A DNA stretch of 64,000 nt from Trichobilharzia regenti (taxonomy: Eukaryota; Platyhelminthes; Trematoda; Strigeidida; Schistosomatidae), in contig OX235270.1 of NCBI GenBank assembly GCA_944472135.2, forward strand, positions 135,237,632-135,301,631. Direction: 5' to 3'. Below the pieces are notes generated by a model that had not been told where the DNA came from, searched no databases, and saw only the letters and a list, made by a program, of their open reading frames with translations. Below, one piece after another: positions 11,641 to 23,970 of the stretch (position 1 is the stretch's first letter; every line of letters starts with the position of its first letter). Position numbers and translations under genes: made by a program.

Positions 11641-13144
11641 CAGTCTGTTCCACTTTAGTTGCTGGTGTTTCGTGAATAATAGTAATAATGATTTGCTTTA
11701 TTCCAAAACAGTATTTTTGATAGTGTGGAATTCTCAGCATTCGGTGCAATATGGTGTCTTATTTACTTAACAGCAACAACAAAAAAACATTGTAGGGTAA
11801 AGGAAATCAATAATGATAATAGCAGCTTTTTGGTATTAGCACTGACAATTCAGTCAAAAAGTGTAAAGTGGTAAAAATAGTCTTAAAAGCTAAAATAACA
11901 AGATGTTTGAAATATTGCCACCATCAATTACAAATAAGATAGAAGAGCTACTTATTATTCTGCTAATTCCATAAGAAGTTGTAAGTCTTATACTCAACAC
12001 TTTTTCTGTGAGATAGAACGCCGGGCAAATAGGGTATCATTGAGTTTTTGTAGGAGTATATAATCTTTTATAAGGATTTCTAATCCTGCCTGATGAGATG
12101 CAAGGGGATAGCTGTGTGGATAAACAGGGTATTGAGAGTCAGATAGTATGGAATTAGACCATTTCTTACATGAGTTCCGGTTAGGTATCTGTCGACTACA
12201 ATAGTAACGCGCTTAGTGGCACACAACTTTCCCTACTGACAGCCAGTATGACATAGCCCTTTTGTAAGTAGCTCAGTTTTTCTATTCCACCTCTAGTCAT
12301 CATCTATTAGATCACTAGCAGTCTGGCAACTCGCGGCTGCCTCATATAGTCTTACCAACAGGAATACTTGACGGGAGGTTGTAGAAGGTAAATAATTAAT
12401 CTGCTGTAACTGAAAATCAATGATAATATTGTAAATCTTTTTGCATTCCTAATTGTTGAAGTTGGATGCTCCGTTTCTGTAAGTACTTTTAGTTGTTTTT
12501 CCCTTCTCTATTGTTATGTTTCGTCTTTTCATTGTGACAGCAGTGTAGAAGTGTAAAATGTACATATACACGTGTTTACAGCATGGTTTCAAAGTATTCG
12601 GAAAAATGACAAGGTTGTTTACCTAAGTGACCAATGAAGGATAAGTTTGCTTTATTTCTTCAGTCTAGGATTGGTTAATTTAGGAAACGATCTTACTGTT
12701 TAGCGTACCTGTGAATTCCTAAAGATTAAAGTATGCAATTCTTGCTTAGGTTATAGTATAAATATGAAAAATTTGCTAACTGATATGGAAAATTAAAATG
12801 GAATAATCAAATTCACTGCTTTAAAACATAGATATTTTATTGATTAACTGATTGTGTGACCGAATTTTTTGGTGTGGTTGGTTTCTGAATCGTATTCATC
12901 AGGCGCGCTTTTATTTTGTTGAATATGAAAATACTTCAAACGGTTGTTTAATCGAGTGATGTTACTGGTATATATGTAGTACAATGTTTTTCCTCTTTGT
13001 GAATAACTTCTATGGGTGGCAAGAAAAAGTGGTTGAATTTCAAATGTCACCGGTATATATATATATATATATGGATTGTATCTTGTGAATTATTTCTTTT
13101 TTAAACAATCATTCATGCCTTATTGATAATTTACTTATAATCGA

Positions 13145-13147
<3 letters not shown>

Positions 13148-13187
<40 letters not shown>
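13148..13187. repeat. TA microsatellite
   Basis: A run of about 20 TA units. Shorter TA runs lie at 13054-13074, 13519-13534 and 14961-14980. Simple repeat with no further signal. Confidence 0.95.
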
Positions 13188-14524
13188 ACGAAATCTTCTG
13201 ACTCACCCACTCACTATTGTAAATTCAAACTGTGTCACATACTGTAATTTCTCTGTGCTTACACATACTAGTTTATCGATCATCTTATTCACTAAAACTT
13301 ACATATGTATTGTATATGTAAACTGTTTTGCTGGAAAAAGCTTCTTGAAGGTTGTTTTATCCTCCCATAAGATTTCTGACCAAGTAAAATGTACTACTTT
13401 CTAGCAAATTATCAGAAAACGAGAGAGGAAAGCTCATTGATTCACTAAACCTTTGAAACAGCATAGTTATTTATCGTCTGCTCATTAATTAAATCGTTAC
13501 ACTGAAGTTATTTTCAGTCTGGTATATATATATATGATGATTCTGATGTGTAGTTAGTAGTTATCTGTCTGTAAATTGTTGTTAATATTAAAGCTTCCAA
13601 TCATATTCAGGTCAATCATTTCCTCTTAGAGTTTAAAAATATCGATAAAACATTCTACTCTGAATGATTCTTTTCACTTGTCGTAATTGTCCTGCTGATG
13701 ATTGGTTAGGTCTGGTAACCTGTATGAAATCACTGTGTGTTTTCATCACTTCTGTGATCCTTTTATTACGAAGATTCTGTAAAGGAGAATGATGTTTTTG
13801 AATAAATTCACTGGGAATTTATTTATTTAGTTGACTAATTTCATCCATCTGGGGTCGGTTGAATAGTTTTCTGTCCGTCTGTATCTCGAAGTTTGTGTGT
13901 CTTTGTGTATTTCTGTGATCATAGTTGATTTATTTTTCACTTTTTTTTATTTGCATGTTTGGAATACTTAATTGAGGTTGTATGTTACTCTTGATTTTCA
14001 TTTTATCTGACCATCATGAATGTTTTGTATTTTAATTTTCAGGTTTTATACATTTTACACTTTCTCTGTAAACAAATGAGCTTATTTATCTACGTCTTAT
14101 CAGACTAATAAAGTTGTGATTATTTACACTTACCAGATCCTTAATGTCTTTATTATTGTCTCTCTTTTTTCATGCATGTTTGTTTATTTGTTGTAAGGTT
14201 ATGGATCTTTTCGACGTGTATCTCCCTGAACTAATCTTCTTTACAAATTTTCACATTGATTTATCACTTTTACCTGTCTTGTTGTTTATTGTATTACCAT
14301 GAATCCCTACCCTGACAAATATGGTTTTTACATAGCTTTTTTTAAAAGTATTCTAACACTCCTTATTCATAATTTGGTATTCGAATGTGTTTTTTTTTCT
14401 ATTCCTTTGCGTTCTCAGTGGAACATAGGACTTTAGGTTTTGGGCTTTTAAGGTTTCGGTAACAGCGGTATTGCTAATCTCATGCCCATCTTCTCCCCTT
14501 TGCGGTACTTACTACTGACTAAGG

Positions 14525-14870
14525 CATGGCATCAATCCATGAAATCCTTGACATTTAAACTGAGTCAGGTAGGGAGATGCAGACCTCCGGGTTGGGGCTC
14601 TCGGGACTCTAGGATTCGATGGCTGGAGACAATAGTTGACACGGGTCAAAATCGTTGTCAATGGCCAGCGCACATGTATTCAGTCTCTGTAATCTTTCAT
14701 ACTCCTTTCTATCATTACCCATTCTGTTTCACTCTTATACTTGTCAGACTGTATTGATTCTCTTCACTCATCTTCTTGTCTACCTCTGTGTGCTATTTGG
14801 AAGGTGGCAACTCGAAGTGCTGCACTTCGGTGCCAAGTTCTATCTTGAATCCAGACAGACAGAAGGCAGG
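14525..14870 (+). mobile_element. 5'-truncated RTE 3' end
   Basis: This fragment closely matches 36873-37215, the 3' end of the RTE in the eIF4G intron: the same tail of the RT ORF ([18 protein letters not shown]), the same 3' untranslated region and the same end in short CAGA repeats (near 14855-14866). RTE elements usually end in short tandem repeats rather than poly(A), and severe 5' truncation is the usual result of incomplete target-primed reverse transcription. Confidence 0.8.
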
Positions 14871-15842
14871 TAAAGTTGTGCACCGTCTGGTCATCGAACC
14901 GCGGATCACGTGAACGGATGGCGAGATTTCTGTAAGTGAACCAACGACACACTTTAATGCATGTATATATATATATATATTCATAAGTGTTATTTTGCAG
15001 CTTATCTGTTTTTGAGACAATAAAAGTTCTTCAATCACCAAGTCTTCTTTCTTTCTGATAGTCATTCGATGGAAACGCCCTACTAATCTTACATTTCTAC
15101 TCGCCAGCAGTATGACATATGGGTCATTAAATTTCGTGGTTGGATGGCAGCATGTGTACTGTTTGTTGATTATGTGCATTCACACAACTTGCATGCGACA
15201 AATTAGATCGAACTATACCTATCCATGGATTTTCTTCTATTGATTCTTTTTTGTGTGAAATCTACCTTCAAAATTTAATTTGTGTGGTTACCCGCGTAAG
15301 GTAATAAACAAAAATAGAATTTAATTACACGCACACAAGGAATGTATCGCAAAAGTAAAGTGCTGTATTGAGGAAAAGATAAGAGAAACGTAACAATCAG
15401 CAAGTCAAACATCAGAGTGGAAAACATATACTTTAGGCTTGTAGGTTTCGGTGTGATAATGGATGTGAACTGGTAAGTCAGCACTTATAGAAACTATTGA
15501 GCTAGAACAGCTTAACAGCAATCTCACCTAGTTTACTAGTTCATTGAATTTCTACCCGGTCTTAGGTCCGGGAAAAAAGGGGAAATTTTCGCGACCCTGT
15601 CTCTGAAAATCAATCCAACCGCCACATAAACTTCAGAACAAGAAAAATATTTAAAAACTTCTTTTCGGGTATCAGACAGAATTACGCGGACTGCAGAAAG
15701 GCCTGCAGAAGACAGTGAGCTGATGCGTTTCCCAAAGATAAAAGCCAAAGTGATTGATGGACGCAAAGTTGAGAAGTATGTCTGCGTCCAGACTATTATC
15801 TACATAAAGGCTAAGCTGAAAGCCTTCAGTGAGCAGACCTGA

Positions 15843-17110
15843 GTGGAAGAACATTGGAACTCTCTGAACATGATATTCAAGGAAATGTGTACAACTGTTC
15901 TAGGAAGAAAGAAGAAACAAAACGAGATATCGCTCTCAACGGACACCTACCTACCTGGAAGCTAATCGAGGAGAGGAGAGGAGAGGAGACGAGGGGAGAG
16001 AAGAGAAAGATGAGGAAAGAGAAGATGAACCAGTGAGAAGACGAACAATGGAATCAGAAACTGAATTCAATGTACACTGCACTGAATCAAGAAAGACATG
16101 AAGAAGGGTTCTGGGAAAGACAAAAGACAATTCTACGACACAGCGACTGGCCACTGAAGCAGAACAGGCAGGTTTCAGGTTGAGGTGAAAAAGACCTCAG
16201 AACATTATATCAGATAACAAGATTACTCGCTATTCGGGAAGAGATGAATTCAGATGATGAAACTGGTGAAAGATGTTCGGGGGAACCTGATTACCATCAA
16301 AGAGGAGAGACAAGTGAAACAATGAGTTGATCACCTCGAAGGACTCTTGAATCGACCACCAACATCACGCACTCAACTCCCTGTCAGTGGACTCCAATTC
16401 TTCAACGGAAGCAGAAATCTCGAATGCAATCAAGCTACTGAGAGTTTGGGAAGAGGGGAGGAAATCTGCCTGTCGACTGGAGGAAAGCCTGACCACGTTG
16501 TCAAGCTACCAAAGAAGGCTGGCTGGCTTATGCCTCACTCACTCTGTATGCACTGGCCTGGAGTCATACTCTTGTCCATGTCAAGTAAAATACTAAGTCA
16601 CCTCATCGTGGTGAGAATGAAAGATGCACTGGATACAGAACTCCACCAGCCCACTCACCAGAACATGGTGGATTCAGCGAAGGCGAATTATATACAGATC
16701 AAGTGTCAGCTCTACGCGTCGTCATCACGGAACAAAGCATAAAATGGTAGTCAAACCTCACCCTACCTCAACTTCATCGACTTTGACAAGGTCTTCGACA
16801 ACGTCAATCATCGAGAGGTGATTTGCAAAAATACTTGGCTACTACAGCTTCCGCCAACAATTATACACGTCATCCAACAGTTGTGCAGTAATGCTATATT
16901 CCAGGTAACCCACAACGGGAAACTCACGGAATCCTTCGACGTGAAGATGGGAGTAAGACAAGCTAGCTAGCTGCCTACTATCTCCGATGAGGAGACAGGC
17001 ATTAAATGAACCCACACGAAGAACTTGGAGGATCTGGACTTCGGTGGTGATGTGTGATTTCTGTTGACAGAGAACCAAATGCAATGGAGACGTTCGACTG
17101 AAGGGGTATG
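15843..17110 (+). pseudogene. Second RTE-family LINE fragment, decayed (right arm copy)
   Basis: Plus-strand counterpart of the 8530-9800 fragment, truncated at its 5' side exactly at the arm edge. Recognisable in order are the GRKKK linker, an AG-rich stretch (GAGGAGAG repeats near 15966-15990), the LLNRPP segment (16347 onward), KLPKK (16500), IDFDKVFDNVN (16790-16810), GVRQ (16950) and an FGGD remnant of the FADD box near 17040. One base fewer in a C run near 16650 changes the frame relative to the left arm. Non-functional. Confidence 0.7.
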
Positions 17111-17487
17111 TTCCTCTAAGAATTAAAGGAAACAATAATAATAATAATAACAATAATCTGGATATGAGAGTATGAAGAAATGTCACCAAACCAACAGACT
17201 GTGTACTCACTAACAACGATCAACTTTTCCACTGTACAGACTGTTGCATGTGGTTTGGATGACAGTGTTTCAAGATTAAATGTATGGCAAGCAGTAGCAA
17301 CTCAATTTGCATGGAGAATTCAATAATGGTCATCTACAAATTCAAAAGATGCCTCCAGAAAACAGTAAGCTTCTGTATACTTTGCCTTGTAGAGGCCTTT
17401 TACGATCCGGATAGAAAACCCTGATTTGCCCACGCGGAAGCAACTTATCCATCCTCTCCTTCTCCCTTGTGAATTATTCGAAGTTCT

Positions 17488-17761
17488 ACGACTTAGTTAA
17501 TAATGTTTTGCTTTTTTGGTTAGCATCTTAGCAACATCTTTGTAACCATTCCTTCATTTACCCTGTCCACCTATTACGTAATTTAGTTTGGGGCACGTGT
17601 CTCCATTAACATCCTATTTCACATTACGTAACCTTTGTCAATACCTACTAATTTTCACCTCCCCCTTATTTGAAATTTTGATTATTCATCACATTTTAGA
17701 AACATTTTGATGACTTTAGCAGTAACACCAACTACTTTTCACTTTATTTTTGTTCGGCAAT

Positions 17762-17812
<51 letters not shown>

Positions 17813-17885
17813 TATGTATAAATGTGATTGTACAGTTATGTGAATGATTTCGCCGAATAGAGACTCATCGCTGAAATTTTTTTCT
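17488..17885. mobile_element. 398 bp segment present in one arm only
   Basis: The left arm reads straight through this point (8155/8156), while the right arm has 398 extra bases containing a long TA run (17763-17808). The dinucleotide CT is present at both boundaries, so the segment is either an insertion with a 2 bp duplication or was deleted from the left arm through 2 bp microhomology. No open frame and no clear terminal inverted repeats were seen. On the minus strand, GATGAGTC and GGCGAAAT (17845-17872) loosely resemble a hammerhead core. The family is unknown. Confidence 0.6.
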
Positions 17886-18195
17886 CATACTTTGAAAGAG
17901 GTCACTTATTGAAAAAACACCGTATCGACTACAGGCGCACTGCACGGATGAGGATGTCAAAACCAGTCAGGATTGGAAATATGCAAGACAGACCTTCATC
18001 ACTCCGAAATCGTTTTGGAAATCTGCGTAAAAAACAAGATTCAGATTTTCAACACCAAGTCAATCGGTCCTTGTAAATGTGTCAAAAAATTCGCGGACGC
18101 GTGGAGAAGAGCGTTTGTAACAGCCCAGTGCAGACTATTATCAGCAGCCGGCTTCTCTAGCTCCATATTGAGGACTGAATAGCCAATACCCGACC

Positions 18196-21100
18196 GATAG
18201 CTGCTACCTTGACGTGTTGGTCGCGCTTCCATATCACAATGTCCCAACAAGATATACTGGCTGGAACTATTGTTCCTGCAGGTCTTACCATACCAGGAAG
18301 TTTGTTAGCATAGCTATTAGACTAAAAGTAATTACCGGCATAGTGTAAAAATTGTTTTTACACTATGCTAGGGGTCTGTGGGTGAAGTCGTACTGCTGGG
18401 GAACAGAGATGTAACAGCAGTTAGATGTTTCCCTCAGATGACCAGCATGCCAGCTATGCTGTCTCTCCACTCTGGAGGGAGGGGGTTACAAAAGGTCGAC
18501 CCCAAAAATTGTACATCCCGACTTACCCTACGATGGTCCGTAACCGGCGGTAAGTCTACTAATACGGAACCAATCTTAGAAACCAGTTCATACAGGCCGT
18601 GTGTTACCAGCCTCAAGCAGTTGTCCTCTGGGCTCTGCGGTCACGCAGCATTAACCCTCTTTCTGTTTTAGGTACCCAAAGAATCAATCAACTTTCACGG
18701 CGTAGGAAGTCAGGAAGTAACAATTGCCCACACACTTCCAAGAGCACATGAAGCCTTCCTGAGCATCATTCTCCTGTACTCACATCACCTTCATCTCAGT
18801 CCCCCACTGCAGTTAGTAGTGTGTCATCTTCACTTCCTTCTCTGACCACAAACAACGATGTGGGGCACAGATACACCCCCGACAGCCTTTTACAGCCACC
18901 TCACCTTCAACGTCAGCACCCTCTGCCAAATCGGACAACAGGCGTCACTCTCCGGAACTCTGGCATCTCGAGCCATGGATGTATGTTGTGTTTTGGTGGA
19001 ACGCATACAAGACACGAGTGTGGTCATTCAATTAAATTCACCCTGCCAACAAGGTGAATCTGAAAAATTCACTTTAAGTGTGTTAGGAGACCCCTCAGCC
19101 AATTCGCGAGGGCTTCCAGGTCTAGGAATAGCACTGAGTTTTAGGGCGGAAAAATCACTTCTTGACTAGATCCCAGCAGATAATCGTATGTGTGCGGTCT
19201 GTCTAAACGGGTCCGTTAAAAGAAGGAAAGACGGCACTTCCTGTTGTTGCCTTTTCGTATTCTCCGCTTACGCCCCAACAGACTACATTTCGGATGAACT
19301 GAAGGATGACTTCTACTTGAAAATGACTAGTTAGCTGCAAAAAGTAAAATGAGCAGATATAGTTGTTTTAGCAGGCGACTTCAATGCCCGAGTAGGGAAG
19401 CTGTGCCAGACTGAGAAGTATATAAGTGGTACGTACGGAGTTCCTTGCCGACTAACCGACAACAGTGATCGTCGCCTACAGTTCTGTTGAGATAATCATC
19501 TGTTCCTAGCCAGCGCTAACTTTAGGCACAAATAGAGAGCTCTATCACCAAATCAATGCTGGACTCAGATAGACCACATAGCGATAGGGTATGGTTGGCG
19601 AGGGTCAGTAGAAAGTTATCGCTCCTTCTGGAACACGTGCGTAGATTCCGATCACGCCCTGGTTCGTACACGTTAATGCTTACGTCTAAATTGACATAAA
19701 AAACTGCTGGCAGCGAAACAGTTACGTCTCTAATAGTGTATCTGTGTTCGACAGCAAGACTATTGAGGTAACCTTGCACTACATGCAGTTAGCTATAGAC
19801 AGCTATAGAAGCTCTTAATAACCTTAAAACCCTTAATAACCTAAAGTTAGAGAGAGCCATTGGATCTCTACCACCTCATCCGAACTGATTGACGCAAGAA
19901 GACTGATTCCGGCGAGATCCGATTATGGTGAGGAACGAAAGCTACTCAAACGAAAACTAACAAGAAGTCTTCGTAACAAACGTGAATAGTGGTGGGCGAC
20001 AAAAGCGGAAGGGATGGAAAAGGCATCGGCGATTGGTAACATTAGATAACTATTTAGACTTATCAGGGAAACAGGTGGTAAAAGACAAACGATAAGTGAA
20101 ACAATCTCTGAGAGAAATGTCACCATAGTTACCTCTCAGGTATAGACGACTAGAACGTCGGGAAGAATACTTTGAGGAGCAATTCATTTGGCCTACAGCC
20201 AGGCTCAACTTACACAGAATACAACACCTCCCTGATTGGGATATAAACACAGGTCCTCCGTCCCTTTGACTGAAGCTACTAAGGATGTCATTAGTCTGAA
20301 ACTAGGCGTAGTAGCAGGACCTGATGGAATGACTCCAGAGGTATTTAGACAGTCTACTTCTGCGTTAACTAAGGTACTAAGCAGCGTGTGAGAATCAGAA
20401 ATTCCCATCAGATTGGTGTAAGTCATTGATTATCCCGATATACAAGAGGGGAGACAATTCTTCCTGTGATAATCACAGGGGGATTAGCTTAGCCAAAATG
20501 GTATCTAAAGTTCCAGACTGATTAGTCACGTGTAGACTAAGTGGTGCTTGAGAGAAACAAACACGAGAGAACCAGGCAGGCTTTAGTCCATGAAGAGGGT
20601 GTATTGGTCATAGCTTCACCCTTCGACAGATTCTGGAGCACATGTGGCATACCTACTGCCGTCCAACAATTGTTATTTTTCTTGACCTAAAGGCGGCATC
20701 AGATTCTGTCGACCGAGAGGTACTATGGCGATGCTTGTCTGTAAAGGAAATGCTGAGAAAATACATTGCACAAATCAAGGCACTACTTGAACTCATGCAG
20801 CCAGGTGAGAGCTTGTGAAGAGTTGTCATCTGAAGTGATGAAAACTTGTGGCATTTGTCAGGGATGCCCAAATGTAAGTTGATGCTACAGGACTGGACTG
20901 GACTACATTGACTCCTAGCTTAGAAATAAGGAGTGAAGTGGTTTGTGGAGAGTGTTGACCACTCCACTTATTTGGGGAGTTGCATTAGTCAACGCCAGAG
21001 GGTTGATCGCTGACGAAATCTCAGCATGGTGAATAGAGAGGGCTCGCTTCTTCTTTACTAGTTTACGCCGTCTCTGACGTAGACGTGATATCGGGTTGGC

Positions 21101-21700
21101 TATAGACCAAAGGGCATGTGTACTGCTCGCTCAGCAGTTCACTCTGACCTTCTTTATGGCTGTGTGTGAGACCTAGCCATTGGAAGTGGAAGACATGAAA
21201 AGGTTGGCTAGCTGTCTTTGATCATAGATGCCTGTGTTATATCTTCCATGTTTAGTGTTATAATAGGGTGAGCAATACTGAGGTGAGGCCTCGGTCGACG
21301 ACTAGGTAAGTAGGGAGGGGAAATCAATCGACGAGGCTGTGAAGCATCCGCATCGGTTGAGATGGTTAGGAAATGTTTTATGTATGCCTAGTCATCGCCT
21401 TCCTCGAAGATCAATGTTAGTCAGCTGATATAAGATATGGTTGGAAAATAGCCAGTGGTGGTCATACCTAAACGTGGCTTCATCAGTCAATGAAATCCAC
21501 AACAGTTAGTTTAATCCAGCCAGTTACGTAGGAAGGTGTAGACTTCTTGACTGGTTGGGGTCCTAGGGATGGCAAACCCCAGTGGCTGGAGACAATTAGT
21601 GATGTGGTTCAAAATCGTTCTCAATGATGGCGCAGATGCATCCACTCCTTGTGACTTATAATACGCAATAAAACTATATTGTTCTTCGATAATACTATTC
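18196..21700 (+). pseudogene. RTE-clade LINE, nearly full length but decayed (right arm)
   Basis: The 5' untranslated region begins near 18196 (GCTGCTACCTTGACGTG, shared with 33460). Endonuclease remains cover 18821-19500 (QQASLSGTLASRAMDVCCV; a partial SAYAPTD box near 19260; AGDFNA at 19370). RT remains cover about 20280-21000 (GPDG-like near 20320; FLDLKAA at 20680). The C-terminal remains reach about 21640. Many stops and frameshifts are present. The match to 33449-37225 identifies the family. This copy lacks the 78 bp in-frame insert found there, so it shows the ancestral endonuclease layout. The 3' end is interrupted by the Penelope-like element. Confidence 0.8.
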
Positions 21701-22984
21701 TTAACTAGTCTTTATACTAATATACCAATCAATATGGCCTTAGAAGCAGTTAAAAAAGAACTAACTGCAGATCCTGAACTCAATCATAGGACGAAACTGA
21801 CCACTGAGAAAATTATTTTAGGAATTCAGTTATGCTTGACATCTACTATCTTTAAATTCCAAGGCAAAATGTGTAGACAAACAGAAGGTGTAGCAACGGG
21901 ATGGATCGTCAATATCCCCTAACTTTGCAGATATACTTATGAATAGCTGGGAAAATATTGCTGTAAATACATTTAATCCTTCTCCAAAAATATGGTGGAG
22001 ATATGTGGATGGCACTTTCACAGTGTTAAAAACAGAACCTACTTCCAGTTTCTTCACACAGTTTCTTCACTAGTAGAAGGAATAAAATTCACTTTTGAAT
22101 CGGAAAATGAACCAGGAGAATTAGCTATGTTAGATAGTAAAATAAAACGAATAAAAGAAGATAAGCTGCACACTAGTGTATACAGAAAACCAACTCATTC
22201 TAATAGATACTTAGACTTTAATTATCTCATCGGTTAACTGTTAAGGCAGAGTTAGTAATTAAGTGTCTAACAAACCGAGCAGTAGAACTAAGTGGTACAA
22301 GAAAAGACGTAAATGATGAAACAAAACAGATAGAAGAAGCGTTGGTATCAAATAACTATCTTGTAAAATTCATTAGGAAGATCAGAAAAGGCCAAAAGCA
22401 AAATAAAAATAATTGCGAAACTGGTAATGATAACATAGATAAGAGAGAATATAAGGCATCTACTGTCATTCCACATAAGGAAGGGACACCTGAGACCCTA
22501 CGTAGGATTCTTAATATAGCAGGAATTAGAATGGCATTCAAACCTACAAACTCACTCAGGGACAAACTTTGTAGGTCAAAGGACTCAGTTGACCCAATTA
22601 GGGAAAATAATACAATTTGCAAAATACCATGCAATGACTGTGAGGTCAACTACCTAGGCCAAACTAGTAGGTCAGGTCAGATTGTCAGAACATAAGAATT
22701 TAGTGGCTAAGGTAAGAATGGTTGACCCCGAGAAGATAAGTAATTTAGAAAAAGCTCAGCACTACATTGCATTGCATGCATTAAAAAACAACCACACAAT
22801 AGGATGGGAGAGGGTTAAAATTCTAAAGAGTAATCTAGATAGGTGGAGAGAGAGGTTGATTACTGAATCCTTGTTCATTGAGTCTACACCCAACACATGC
22901 ACTAGGAATGACTCATCACTCATACCTGAAATATGGAAAGTACTACTACCAATAAATCAAGCGATAAAAACTAATGGAATTATA
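21701..22984 (+). pseudogene. Penelope-like element, RT C-terminus plus GIY-YIG endonuclease, decayed (right arm)
   Basis: The element starts abruptly after the RTE 3' region, so it is 5'-truncated. The RT core appears in two frames: the segment ending near 21920, then a region whose palm motif reads YVDG (22003-22014), where active enzymes of this family have YVDD. Next come YRKPTHSNRYLDF (22183-22221), a basic linker, and a GIY-YIG-like nuclease region (IPCNDCEVNYLGQTSRSG near 22626-22680; SEHKNLVAK just after a frameshift). A stop codon lies at 22985. The lost aspartate plus frameshifts mean no RT activity. Probably Cercyon/Perere-10-like. Confidence 0.82.
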
Positions 22985-23385
22985 TAAACGAAGTTGAGAA
23001 TTTGTGTGAGTACCTTACTATGATTATGAGCAATAAATTGTGCTCTAAACGTTGTAAGAGTGTAATCATTTTTTAGTGAAGATCATTGATAAGTACAGCG
23101 GTTCAAAATGTAATACCCTCTCATAATCTGTCAACACTGGAGAACACTGTTCGTAAGATGGTGGTAATTCATTTCTGCGTATCGATCAACTAGTGAAAGT
23201 CACTGACAGTGTATGACGGTAACATTATTACACTTGTCTAAAACAGGGTTGAGAAAATTAGGCTGTATTAACAGTCTGACTTGATGCAACCGTCAAGATA
23301 CTGTCTGTGGTTATTATGATGCAGGATTTCGGTCAGAGAGTACCATAGTTTTCCCACATTTTAGCTAGTCCTTGGATAGGTTCAA

Positions 23386-23970
23386 CTCCATTATGGATAA
23401 AATTTTATTTTGATACAACCACACAGTGTTATACAGTAGTATTTACTGATGACCACGTTTCGAGCAAAATTTATCGCTCATAATCATATCAAGGCACTCA
23501 TACGTCTAATCAATCTTTACTCATGTATATAAATGAAGCAAGAAAGTCGTATGAGTGCCTTGATATGATTATGAGCAATCAATTGTGCTCGAAACGTGGT
23601 CATCAGTAAATATTGTAACAACAGAAGACAAGGGCCAGGCAACAGATCGTTTATTAGGGAAAATCAACACATATTTATAGATTGTCGTGTACATTATTAT
23701 AGATTGTTGTCAATAGACAAACACAGTCTTCTGATTGGTTGTTTCTCACAGAAAGTTAATCTTTCATCTCTTTGTGGCTCTTTCTTGAATGTCAGATCAT
23801 TTATATACTAACTGTGTCCGTCTATGCAAAGTCTTTGATCTTATTTTCCTCACGATATATAGACATTGACGTAAGTTAACGTCAACCAATTTGACTAGCA
23901 GCCTGTTCTCACCACAATATTACTGTATAATACTGTGTGATTGTATCAAAATAAAATCTTATCCATATCC
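23386..23970. mobile_element. Fold-back of Penelope-like terminal sequences (right arm)
   Basis: Mirror of 2071-2655. It carries the GCTCGAAACGTGGTCATCAG motif in both orientations, each followed by AGTAAATA, within nested inverted repeats. The terminal sequence of the neighbouring Penelope-like element (near 23020-23060) has the related form GAGCAATAAATTGTGCTCTAAACG. Confidence 0.5.

Larger units (their letters stand above)
9801..15842. other. Spacer between the inverted arms
   Basis: A 6042 bp single-copy centre with no host gene recognised. It holds the remainder of an RTE fragment (to about 10010), a second RTE relic (10500-11640), TA microsatellites near 13054-13074, 13148-13187 and 14961-14980, and an RTE 3' end (14525-14870). 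The rest (about 11650-14520 and 14880-15842) is AT-rich with no recognisable coding or repeat signal. Confidence 0.7.
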
